In this document: piece by piece, positions 1 through 9,596 of the stretch | How the letters are laid out: each line of letters starts with the position of its first letter | Position numbering within the stretch: position 1 is the first letter of the stretch | Origin: Pleurotus ostreatus/Saccharomyces cerevisiae fusant | Lineage: Eukaryota > Opisthokonta | Assembly (NCBI GenBank): GCA_024196135.1 | Contig: JAMQCK010000001.1 | Location: 539,471-603,470 of the forward strand | Reading direction: 5' to 3' | DNA length: 64,000 nucleotides | Translations under genes and position numbers: made by a program | Notes under the pieces: generated by a model | The model's database searches: none | What the model was told of the DNA's origin: nothing | The model's input: only the letters and a program-made list of their open reading frames with translations

Positions 1-40
1 GACTGTGAAGTACCGAACAGTGAACTGACATCCTCCCCAG

Positions 41-821
41 ACGACCTCGCCGACCGCCTCGACGACGTTCACGGCGGGCCAGTCTGCCACGATCAGCTGG
101 CAGGACGACGGCCAGTCGCCCTCCCTCGCGGACTTTGGCCCTGCCAAGGTGTCCATCTACGCGGGTAACGCCCAGCAGCAGGTACGATCAGCCTCTTGGT
201 AGTTCATGGTTGCGCGAGTTCTGCGACCGCTTGCGCGGACCCTGCAACCGCACGCGCGCGCCATGAACAATTCATGTCGAGATGCTGACCCATTCTTAGA
301 CCCTGCTCCAGGAGATCTCCGCGAGCACGGATGTGAGCAAGCTCGGCAGCATCGAGTTCACGCCCGACGCCACGATTGGGCCCGATAGCAACGAATAGTG
401 CGTACTTCCCCTCCTTCCATTTTCTTGACCCCAAGCTGACCATACACACAGCTTCATCCGCTTCGAGTCCCTCGGCCTCAAGGACGCGACCTCCCCGCAG
501 TACCCCGCGCTCGCCTTCTCCTCCAAGTTCACCATGTCCGGCATGTCCGGCTCCTTCTCGGACGCCGTGCAGAAGCAGATCGACGGGCAGTCCACTGCGC
601 CGATCGCCTCGCACACCGCGGGCTCGTCCGCGTCGACGAAGGCCGCGAGCGCGACGACCACCTCCAAGGCCGCGACGAGCTCGGCCGCGCACAGCGCATC
701 GGGCACCGCGCAGAATGCCGCGGCGGCGACGGAGTCGAACGCGGCGGTTGCGGGTGGCAAGGTCGGGAACGCGATGGTGGCGACAGTGTTTGGCCTCGTC
801 GCGGCGGCGTTCTTCGCTTGA
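41..821 (+). CDS. Ser/Thr-rich GPI-anchored cell-wall protein, Kre9/Knh1-type domain (3' part)
   Basis: Partial gene; the 5' end lies left of the window. Visible exons are 41-181, 300-397 and 452-821, with an acceptor at 39-40 after a pyrimidine tract, giving 202 residues. The first exon reads as the end of a Kre9/Knh1 N-terminal beta-sandwich (stretches TFTAGQSATISW and VSIYAGNAQQQ). The last exon has an Ala/Ser/Thr-rich linker and ends in a hydrophobic tail (AMVATVFGLVAAAFFA) directly before the stop, typical of a GPI-anchor signal. Known family members are extracellular and linked to beta-glucan or wall assembly; the exact role here is inferred. The signal peptide is not visible. Confidence 0.8.
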
Positions 822-1312
822 GTCTGAACAGATTGTGTATGCCTGCTGCTGTTCATCGTACTACTCACACAGTTCCTACTTCTCACACGACCTATATAGG
901 CCTATATAGGTGCTCACTATCTGATCTCTACCGCCTCGGTTTGTATGATACGGTTACGGATGGCATGTATACCAGTGGGTGACAGGATGCGTAGAGTACC
1001 CGTATAGAGCCGGAATAATCCTTGATGACACTTCCTTGATTCCTTGCTGCAGCAGAGGTCTGAAGTTGTCCAATTCATTCAGACGTTTCCTGGTGGGGAA
1101 GTACGAAGTCACCGGTGGGACGACGCGGGGTGTTCGGAGATGGAACAATAGCTATTTACCTGTGTTTACGTCGATCAATTTCATTGTGCTACCACGTGAC
1201 CGCGCCTAAATGCGTTGTTCGCTCATTCCGTCCGGCCACGTTCCCATTGTCCCCTACCGCATCGTTGCTTCTGCATTGTGCGCTCGATCATGCGAAGCTG
1301 TAACGGCTCGCG

Positions 1313-1318
1313 TATAAA
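1313..1318 (+). promoter_or_regulatory. TATA box candidate
   Basis: TATAAA about 300 bp upstream of the ATG at 1620, followed by a pyrimidine-rich leader. Position relative to the leader intron at 1440-1490 is reasonable for a basidiomycete promoter. Confidence 0.5.
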
Positions 1319-1439
1319 GATGGAACAGGGATTGGGAAGTTCTCCAGCACTCCAGCTAAGCCGCTCTTCGTCTCCTCTTCACGACCTTTACTTGACTTGA
1401 CGTCTTTCATCTTTCATCTCTTTATTGCTTTCGCACCTG

Positions 1440-1490
1440 GTATGTGCGCGGTACTTCCTTCGCAAAGACGATTGCTGACCCTTTCCCCAG
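1440..1490 (+). other. 5' UTR intron
   Basis: Sequence runs from GTATGT through a CTGAC branch-like site at about 1474-1478 to a CCCCAG acceptor, 51 bp, entirely upstream of the ATG at 1620. It matches the splice consensus used by the coding introns of this window. Confidence 0.6.
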
Positions 1491-1619
1491 CTTCTTTGCT
1501 TGACGAAGATCACCTGTAGCCCTAGTAGCCTCTCGACGCCTTTCAACGTCCTCACGCCTTATACGCCTCGCCAAGACACCATATCGCCGGTCGATACTCC
1601 TACTCGCACACATTCCACA

Positions 1620-2705
1620 ATGTCTTTCAACATGAACGTCTTTGCCGGCCTCCCCACCGCCCTCACCCACGCCCTCACGTTCCTGACGACCCCCCTGCTC
1701 ATGGTGTACCCGGCCACGACGGTGCTCAAGCTTCAGCTCATCCTCCAGGGCAACATCCTCTCCCACTACATGCCCGCGTTCTCCCTCACGAAGCCCAGCA
1801 AGACCACGGTGTGCCCGTACGACATCCGCCTGCTCCTCGCGCCGAACCAGCTCCCGCCCACGCCCATCCTCGCCGCGTGCATCGCGATGGGCATCGACTG
1901 GCCGACGTGGGCGACGCTCCTCGGCGGCGAGGCGCTCGAGATCATCATCACCGAGGACTGCTTCGCCTTCCGCGCCGCGGGCAAGCTCACGATCGTCTGG
2001 CAGGCCAGCGTCGGGATCGCGAAGCGCCACACCGTCGCTGCGCGCAAGGCTGTGGGCGCGACTACTGCGAAGTCCAACGACATCCAGATGCCGACCGTCA
2101 CCGCGATCTCCTCCGCGGCGGACGTGGACGCGATGGAGATGGACGTGGACACGATGGCGGTGAGCATCTCGCGCCCGTCGTCGCGCTCGTCGACCACCTC
2201 GTCGCACGCGTCGCTCTCGTCCTTCGCCTCCTCGGGCAACGAGAGTGCGACGAGCGCGGGCTCCGAGCGTGCGCCGTGCATGAGCGACGAGGACATGCCG
2301 TACTCGCCGCCCAAGGTTGCCGCGCGCCACCGTTCGCCCTCCGTCGCCGCGATGGACGTCGAGGACCAGCCGTACCGCCCGGCCCCGCGCCGCGTCGTCG
2401 TCGACAAGACGCGCCAGCCGCAGGCGTACAAGTACCAGGGCGGCGAGACGACCGTGCTCACCGGCGGCGTCATGCTCGGGCGGCCCTCGAAGGCGCTGCC
2501 CAAGCTCGCGCCGTCGCCGAGCCCCTCGCCTCGTCCTGCTACCTCCGCTACTCGTGCTCCTGCGGTGCCGCAGACTACCCCTGCGCCCAAGCAGAGCAGC
2601 AAGCCTGTCTCTGACGGACCCTGGCGCCCCTCGTGGCGCTCTGGCGCGCGCAAGATGTCGCGCCTCATCGCCCCCGAGTCCGACAACTGGCGCTCGCGTG
2701 CTTAA
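1620..2705 (+). CDS. Unrecognised 361-aa protein, lineage-specific type
   Basis: Single coding exon. The ATG at 1620 is chosen because it is the first in-frame ATG after the leader intron; the upstream in-frame extension has no ATG. The first about 130 residues look like a folded domain (PYDIRLLLAPNQLPPTPI, then WPTWATLLGGEALEII), which resembles uncharacterised proteins common in Agaricomycetes. The rest is Ser/Pro/Ala-rich, probably disordered, with acidic patches (DVDAMEMDVDTM) and a basic C-terminus. No catalytic motif, signal peptide or membrane span is evident. Function unknown. Confidence 0.8.
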   Translation: MSFNMNVFAGLPTALTHALTFLTTPLLMVYPATTVLKLQLILQGNILSHYMPAFSLTKPSKTTVCPYDIRLLLAPNQLPPTPILAACIAMGIDWPTWATLLGGEALEIIITEDCFAFRAAGKLTIVWQASVGIAKRHTVAARKAVGATTAKSNDIQMPTVTAISSAADVDAMEMDVDTMAVSISRPSSRSSTTSSHASLSSFASSGNESATSAGSERAPCMSDEDMPYSPPKVAARHRSPSVAAMDVEDQPYRPAPRRVVVDKTRQPQAYKYQGGETTVLTGGVMLGRPSKALPKLAPSPSPSPRPATSATRAPAVPQTTPAPKQSSKPVSDGPWRPSWRSGARKMSRLIAPESDNWRSRA

Positions 2706-3349
2706 GGGCCCGCGGTACAGGCGTGTCTGAAGGCCGTCCATCCTGCGATACCTCGAACATCGCCGTATACCTCGGAACGTTCGCGCATCATCTGTCCGCT
2801 CACCATCCTCTATCTATCCGACCGACTCACCGCTCGACGCACGGTTTGGCAGGGTCCTGCCGTGCGTCGCCGCTAGATCTTGGTCATCGCTAGATGCTGG
2901 CTCTGATTCATCACCTCTCTCCTGAAACGACTCTTTCTAACCCGGTTCACCTACCGGCCCTTTCACCTTCACCTTGTCGCTTCCTTGGACAACGATTGTT
3001 TATGACTTTCGACTCTGCACAAACTATGTATACGTCTCGCCCCGCTTTGTCACCTGCTCTCTGTTTGCTACGCATCTAATGTATCCATATAGTATTGGCC
3101 TTGGCTCCTAGTGGGCGGCCACAATGAACACTTGTGTCCTAATATTGCGAGTGATCACCCTTGCTGCCAAGTGCGTCCCAAAGCTACTAGCGGCGTCATA
3201 CCACCTCTTGTGGTGCCCATCTCCCGCTACATAGGTGCGTCCATCTACTGCGAGCGGCGTCCCAGTACCACTAGCAGTGTCCTCACCCCTCTAGCGCGAA
3301 CGTGCGAGCAATACACCCAAACCGTGTACGCCGCACTCAACGTTCTTGC

Positions 3350-3522
3350 TATCGGCGCCTGCGGCCTCGCTGGTGTTAGCTTGCAGTATCACTGTCGCTA
3401 TCAGCCTGCTGCCTCACCATCGGTATTAGCTCGCAGCTCACCGTTGGTATCAGTCTGCAATCTCACCGTTGATGTCAGTCTGCTGCCTCAACGTTGATTT
3501 GAGCCTGCGGCCTCACCGGCAC
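3350..3522 (+). repeat. Minisatellite, about 25-bp unit, 7 degenerate copies
   Basis: Seven consecutive units of 24-25 bp begin at about 3350, 3374, 3399, 3424, 3448, 3473 and 3498. Each has the form TRTYAGYCTGC..CTCACCGTTGR. Copies differ at several positions, so the array is old or evolving. Confidence 0.75.
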
Positions 3523-3650
3523 GAAGGTAGCCTCGCTGGCATGTAGACAGCCTCGCTGGTATGTGGGCCTGCTGGTCCTCGTCCTGGGACATGAGAACTT
3601 CTGACGCCTGACTAGACCCTTCTTACGCCACGCCACAGCCCCGTCTTGTC

Positions 3651-3771
3651 AAAGGGAAGCACGTCTTGACTGAGCGGGCAAGAACGGCCTGCCGCAGCGG
3701 AGAAGCATGTCCTCCTAACCAGAGCGGGGAAGAACGCCATGCCCAAGCAGGGAAGAACGTCTTGCCAAAGC
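3651..3771 (+). repeat. Second degenerate minisatellite, about 24-27-bp unit
   Basis: About five imperfect copies of a unit like AGCGGGGAAGAACGCCATGCC. The clearest copies lie at about 3673, 3723 and 3747. Its unit is unrelated to the 25-bp array 130 bp upstream. Confidence 0.55.
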
Positions 3772-4947
3772 CGGAATGGGATCGATATGCGATATGCGAC
3801 AAGACGTTCATCACGGAATAACTCGGGGTCACTTGCTCAGAACATTGGTCCGCTCGTACAGAAGAGTGGTCTATTTGCTCAGCAGATTCGTCGTGGCGCT
3901 TCATGTACGAATCTATGGGCCGTCTTGCTTTTCATAAGCCACAACGCTTCTGCCGACTCCAAGACGCTCGTCGACGATGCTCCTGTATTTTCTGCGCGTC
4001 GACAGCGAACACGCCATTAGCGCGCCACCCTCTGCCCACACGCGACGCAAGTCTCAAGCTATCCACCGTGCACGACGCCCACCGCGCCGCTCCGAAACTC
4101 AGACGGAAAACCCTGCTGGATATAGGCATCGTCAGCCGACCGGGGGGCATGCTCTCCGGACTGTTGCGCATGTTCTTCGAACTCATGCCTGCGAAGGTTA
4201 AGAGAACCGCCGAAGACGTCCTTCGTACCTAGCCTCCGATAACGATTCGTACGTCCAGATACACGCTGCTTCTCAATTCCCTCTCAGGCGCACTCAATTC
4301 CCTCCCAGGTGTTCGCGATGCCCTCCCAGGCGTACTCGCCAATCCTATAAAGATATGGGAAGAAGAAGACAAGACGAGGTCCAGCCTCTGCGCCGTCCGA
4401 CACGGCATCCCTGCCGACGCGTAGATAGCGGCCACTCCCGCGCAGGCGGCTGCGAGGAAGTATTCGAAACGCCGCGGGGGCCAATGAAGCGCGGGTGGGT
4501 GCGCGAAGCGAGGACGTACACGCGAAGGGCGCCCTGGCGCCGATGACCAGGCCGGGCAGGTGCAGGTGGACAAGGATGTACATACCGTGATACCAGAGCC
4601 GGAGTCCGCCCAGCCTCGTGCGTGCGCGCAGGCGGGGGCCTGCAGGCCCCCACGCGCAGCCCATATAACCTGCGCGGTGCCTGCTTGGGCGCCCAGTTAG
4701 CCTCTCTGGCAGCCGACGTTGTCGCGCGTGAATTCGCCTTCGTCAACTTTTGACCTTTCTTCGAGCACTCACCTTACCTCTTCCTCTTCGTACTTCTTCT
4801 TGCTCGCCGACGAGCCCGCCAGACGAGCCCACCACACGAGCCGTTTAGCAGCGCTAGACTCTTCAAAACAGCGCGCAAGCCGTTGCTATACCCTTGGCAT
4901 TCTTCGTTCTATACCCTTCCACTCTGGCTCTCGCGAAGCTCCGCAAG

Positions 4948-6584
4948 ATGTTTTCGCAGCTGTTCTCCACCTCCAGGTCGACGGACCAGCTGTCCCGGCC
5001 TGAGATCCCCATCCCTCGCGCGTCGTGCGGCCCCTCCAGCTCGACCGAAATGTTGTCTCGCTCTGCTCCGGCGACGACCCGCCCATCTACCGCGTCGACC
5101 GCCTACCACCATGCCTCTTCCTCCGTCCCACCTGTTCCCCAAGCGCCCGTCATTGCGCAAAGCACTGGCGGCTCCTTCCGCACCACCTCTTCACGCCAAT
5201 CCTCGCACCCTCCAAGCTTCACTCCACTCGCTACTGCCGCCGCTCGCGTCTACCACGCCGATTTCGGCGCAAAGGGCGCGAAGTCTGGGCGCCGCGGGAG
5301 CGTCAGCGGCATGATCAGAGGCAACTCGAGGAGCGGCAGCTGGACTGGCGACGGCAAGGACGGCTGGGCATACAGCGGGCTCGCTGGTATGCTCTCCTTC
5401 GGCTACGAGGCTGGGGAGGCAGTGACGGTCGACCCAAGGATCAGCGGCACCGTAGACCCTACGAGCGGCGCGGTCGAAATCCCTGAGCCTGCACCTGTCG
5501 TGTACTCCCTGCGCCTCGCCGACGAGGTTGGGCGGCCGATCTGGACTTTCAAGGTCCCGACAGAAGGTTTCGACTACCAGCTTGACCGCCCCTTCTTCCA
5601 CGTGTTCGCCGGGAAGGTGCGTAGATTGGCGAAGATAGGCTGAAGGCATGGGAACTGATTGAAGATATAGAGTCGCCGCTTCGGTCTTCGCTTCGACGAC
5701 GATGCGCGGGCGGAGGAATTCGGCCGTATTGTGCGTGCGCGAACAGCCGCAACTGGTAAGCCTAGTTTGCGACTGGCGAGCGTAGGACGGTGCTGACAGA
5801 AATCGTAGGCAACCGCGATCGCAGTCGTACCTTCCCTGGTGCCGCGCGTCCGTTCTCTCGTGCCATCACCAACGCATCGCGGGGCTCCCTTGCCCTTGAT
5901 GGCAGCCGCTCATCGTCGGAAGGTGGCCGAGGATCCATGGACAGCGCTCCCTTCTCCTTGCATGCCGCTTTTGTGAGCTCTTCGCCGGTGGACATCGGTC
6001 CTCTGCAGAGCATGGCACCAACATCGCAGCGCAAAGGCTCGGTCGATGTCCCAGCGCCCAAGGTCACCACCGCACGCCCAGCAGCGCCCACACGCGCCGT
6101 CCCCGCCACTCCCAGTCCCACAAAACCCTCCCCTCCCAGCCGCCCGACGATGACGCGCCAACCCTCTCGCAACCCCGCTCGCAAACGCCGCGTCCGCGTC
6201 TCCATGATCTCGCGCCCCGCCTCGAACACCTTCGTCCACATTGGCCACGTCGGCATCGGGAAGGAGGGTGGCATCGAGGTCTCGCCGAATATGGACCCGT
6301 TATGGGCGACGGTCCTGGCGGACTGCCGCGTCGCCCGAGCACAGAGCGTGACGGGGAGGAAAGCGCGGAGGGCGAGCCAGAGCAGCGCGAGTGTACTAAG
6401 CCGAGCGAGTGGCGGGAGCGCTGCCAGCCCTCCGGGCAGCGGCAGGAGTACTCCCGCGCACGGCTACCCTGGCAGACAAAGCCCCGTCCGCGACTCTGCA
6501 CCACCGGCTCCGATCCCACCACGCATGCCCTACTACAGGCGCATCTCGAGCGAGACCACGACGAGCCGCTCGAGGTCGCTGTGA
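4948..6584 (+). CDS. WH1-like and CRIB domain protein (Cdc42/Rac effector-like)
   Basis: Three exons: 4948-5616, 5671-5755 and 5800-6584 (512 aa). The third exon could also begin at 5809, because two acceptors 9 bp apart are both in frame. Residues about 190-255 read as an EVH1/WH1-like strand and helix pattern (FFHVFAGK joined across intron 1 to SRRFGLRFDDDARAEEFGRI). At about 386-401 is a clear CRIB motif, ISRPASNTFVHIGHVG, matching ISxPxxFxHxxHVG, which binds GTP-loaded Cdc42 or Rac. The flanks are Ser/Pro-rich. WH1 followed by CRIB recalls WASP, but no WH2 or acidic Arp2/3-binding tail is seen. A role in Rho-GTPase polarity signalling is inferred. Confidence 0.75.
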
Positions 6585-6867
6585 TCTCCTCCTCTCCCCT
6601 TCGACTGACCTCCTACTACATTGACATTAACCGCTATCGAGACACAAAAGAGCGAGACTCACCAGCTCTCGACGGACTATAACCATCCAAGCACGCTATT
6701 ATGCGACGTTGTTGTACCACCGCACCTGCACTCTATGTAAACCGCACGTCCACTTACCATTCCATGTACTACGTACCGCGCAGCGCGCTAGCATCCGCAC
6801 CTAGATCTCTCACCTTCACCCTATGTTGTACACCATATGAAAGCACTCCTATGCGTTGTTGTCGTTT

Positions 6868-7992
6868 TCAAGAGATGAGAAGCGCTTTGCCCTTGTGATT
6901 GACGAGAAGCAGCCGCGCGCCGCGAAGCATGCGGATGCCCGGGTCGCCCTCGTTTTCGCGGTAAGCCCAAAGGTGCAGAATGTTGCGGACGTGCATAGAG
7001 AGCTCGCCGTCGTGGTGAATCCTTATATGGTCGACAGAGGAGATGTCCGTGTTGGTCGTCGAGCTGCCGCTACTGGCACTGCCGCCACTCGTTGGCATCG
7101 AGCTGACCTGGAAAGAAAGCCCGATCCGCCCAAGGCGACCCTTCTGGCGAAAGTAGATGAGGAACTGCCAAAACTGAGATACCGCGTCGCGTGTCCAGAG
7201 GATCTCGTTGTCATGAGGCGTCGGCGGGAAGGGGATAGCGAATTCCTTCGAAGGGTCGAAGAGCGCAGCAGAAGAGCACTCCTCCCAAGCCAGTTTGCCT
7301 CGGACAGGGACGATCCACGTGTTGCGAGAGAAAGGCGCGGTCACATTGGCGTCGGGATCGAGTACGATGGGTTTTCTTCTTGTGTACGCTTTGAGGTCTT
7401 TTATTTTGATTTTCGACGTCACGGGAGACAGGAAGACGTGCGGCTGATCATGCCTGTCAACAGAACGTTGAAGAATGAGGTATAAGGTGCCCTACCTTTG
7501 GGATGAGATCGTACAGAGGCGCTGTATACAGCTTCCTCCTCTTGGGACTTGGTTCGGGCGAGCTGTTACTAGCCTCCCTCTTCGTGACAGGTAAGGAGTC
7601 AAGGTAACTGAAGTCGCTACTCTCAAAGTCTTCCAGCTCTTGCAAGTTGAAGATGCCGTCAAGGTCTGAGTCAGAAGGTGCTCCCCAGTCGCGAAGCTCG
7701 GGTCGTGTCCTCGTCCCTGGAATGCAAGGCGGCGCAAGTAAGAGCATATATGCACCTGAGAAGCGATGAGTCGACTGCCAATAGATGATCTGATTTCCTC
7801 ACGAGTGGTTTCATTAATAGGCGAAGGTGCTTTCTGCTGTGTCACCGTTCGCCAGTTATCGACCGCCGTCGCATCATGAAGGACCTTTTCGGCGCTGCCA
7901 AGGACGGCTGACTTGCTGAGTGGTTCGGTCGAAGATGCATAGACGTGAGCCTCGTAGCGGATATTATCGAGTGAGATATCGGCGGCGGTCAT
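6868..7992 (-). CDS. Unrecognised protein, three exons
   Basis: Proposed exons are 7992-7803, 7716-7496 and 7443-6868 (328 aa, phase-consistent). The 3' exon is solid: a long frame with conserved-looking blocks (NTWIVPVRGKLAWEE, DAVSQFWQFLIYFRQKG and HVRNILHLWAY). The middle exon carries an acidic segment (DSDLDGIFNLQELEDFESSD) and a basic PSPKRRKLYTAPLYD motif that could be a nuclear signal. The first intron is the least certain: donor GTGAGG at 7802 was chosen because the alternative GTGCAT donor gives the wrong phase. No known family recognised. Confidence 0.6.
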
Positions 7993-8212
7993 AGTCAAGA
8001 TGAGAGTCAAGCGCAGGCATGACGAAAGGTGGACGAGGAGACCAAGGCGTGTTTGTCACGTCACCGTTCAATCCCCGTCACGCGGGAGCTCGGACCGGGT
8101 GCACCCACAAGCGCCTCCCTCTTTTGGGTTCTTGGCATCTTCACCAGGAACGCTGCTACTGCCGCTGGACGAGTCCTGATATTATCTGGAAGGTGTTACA
8201 CTATGCTACATC

Positions 8213-9596
8213 CTAGATGAAATTGGACGGATGTAGTTTCTTCAGGTTCGCGCATTTGATCTTGCCCTGAAGGATGAGCTCGCTCAATGCCTTCGCAGTC
8301 CCCGGAGCGTTGCAGATGCCCTGTGAAAAAGGTCAGACATCATCCTGGAGTGAGATAGAGTACAAGAGCACGTACCCAGCATGTATGCCCCGTCGCAATG
8401 TACAAGCCCTTCGCGATACTTGTAGCTTCGCCGACGATGGGCCCGCCCCCAGCGCTAACGACAGGCAAAAAGCACGCTTGCCGCTTGTCAATCTTCCCCT
8501 CCCTCAACGGCTGCGAGATGCTTGCGACGTGCTTCCACACGCTCTCGCATGCCTCTTGATCCACTTGAACCTCATCGACCGTGTCTGGCAGGGCAGAGTC
8601 ATCGCCCGGACCACAAGCATAGACCTCGTTATCCGGCCGCGCGTAGATCTCGGGTGTGACGAGCCGCGGACGAGCACCGACGGGGAGCGTGATCTCAGTG
8701 AAGAGGACGTAGGGCGCGATGGTGACGCCGGGTTGGGGATGGATAGTAACGCTGTGGGCTCGGGTGCCGGTGATCGGGAGCTCATCGACGACGCGAGGGG
8801 ACCAGGCGCCGGCGGAGAGGATGACATGCGTGGCGGGTAGTGTCTTGCTCTCCCCACTGTCGTTGTCAATGTAGGAGACGCTGGTGACCTGCCCTGCCTT
8901 CTGCTCGACACCCGTCGCTCGGCCGAGGACTAGCTCCGCGCCCTTCTCCTTCGCGAGCTCCATCATGCTGGTGGTGAAGAGGTAGGGGTGCACCTGGGCC
9001 GTATGCCCGGTCGGAGCCATGGGGGAATACGTGTCCGTCAGCCCTTCATCGACCCAGAGGAGATCGTCCGGGAGGCCCTTCGACTTGCGCGTGTGCGGCG
9101 CGTCCTGGGGATTCAGACCGAGCGTCTTCTCTAGGCTCTTCCGCTTGCCGCCCTGCCCGACGCCAGAGCCGCTTTCCAGCGCGTCCGTATCCCCGCGGCC
9201 CTCCCAGCTCCCGCAGTTCACGGAGCGCCAGCCCCAGCGGTCCTTGCCGTTATGTTGTTCTGCGAGCTTGACGTGCTCCTCGAACGAGACATTCACGAGC
9301 TCCTTCGGATATGCCCATCGTGCGACCAGGCCGCCTGCCTTACCCGAAGCTCCTTGCGCAACGCCGTGCTTCGAGGCTTCGAGCACGGTAAGCTTGTCCG
9401 TGCCAGGGGTGAATGAGGGATGATGGGCGATGTAGTACGCGGTGGTGCAGCCAACGATGCCGCCGCCGATGATCACGATGTGTTTGGGGTCGGAGGACAT
9501 GGCGAGGGAAGATGAGAAGATGGTGGGGGAGGTCGAGAAGAGCCGAGTACGACTGAGAGTGCTGACAGATCGCAGAGAACGAGGGAACATGTGCAT
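8213..9596 (-). CDS. TDA3: FAD-dependent oxidoreductase, DAO family, Tda3-like
   Basis: Exons 9596-8376 and 8320-8213 (442 aa). After a basic, Ser/Arg-rich N-terminus that could target mitochondria, a Rossmann fold is clear at HIVIIGGGIVGCTTAYYIAHH. It is followed by a DAO-type GASGKAGG FAD-binding segment, and the C-terminal substrate-domain end reads GLYIATGHTCW joined across the intron to GICNAPGTAKALSELILQGK. This pattern matches the Tda3 branch of D-amino-acid-oxidase-like proteins. In yeast Tda3 is linked to endosome-to-Golgi traffic; the substrate is unknown. Two Met codons at 9596 and 9590 are equally good starts. Confidence 0.85.

Larger units (their letters stand above)
822..1619. 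other. Intergenic and 5' leader region
   Basis: No convincing gene. It holds the 3' flank of the GPI-anchored protein, a doubled 10-bp palindrome (CCTATATAGG twice, 891-910) and the promoter and leader of the next gene. Confidence 0.7.
2706..4947. other. Intergenic region with two minisatellites
   Basis: About 2.2 kb without a supportable gene. It contains two degenerate tandem repeats (3350-3522 and 3651-3771), a short direct repeat of a CTCAATTCCCTC-type unit near 4273-4310, and the promoter of the next gene (TATA-like ATATAA near 4663). Open frames here are short and lack coding-like composition. Confidence 0.6.

Noticed and set aside
1500..1619. Extension of the 361-aa protein upstream of 1620
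   Set aside because: No ATG in this part; it lies just after a leader intron and reads as UTR.
1422..2741. Long minus-strand open frame of 439 codons
   Set aside because: Arg/Gly-rich shadow of the plus-strand gene at 1620-2705, caused by GC-rich third positions; no splice or start context.
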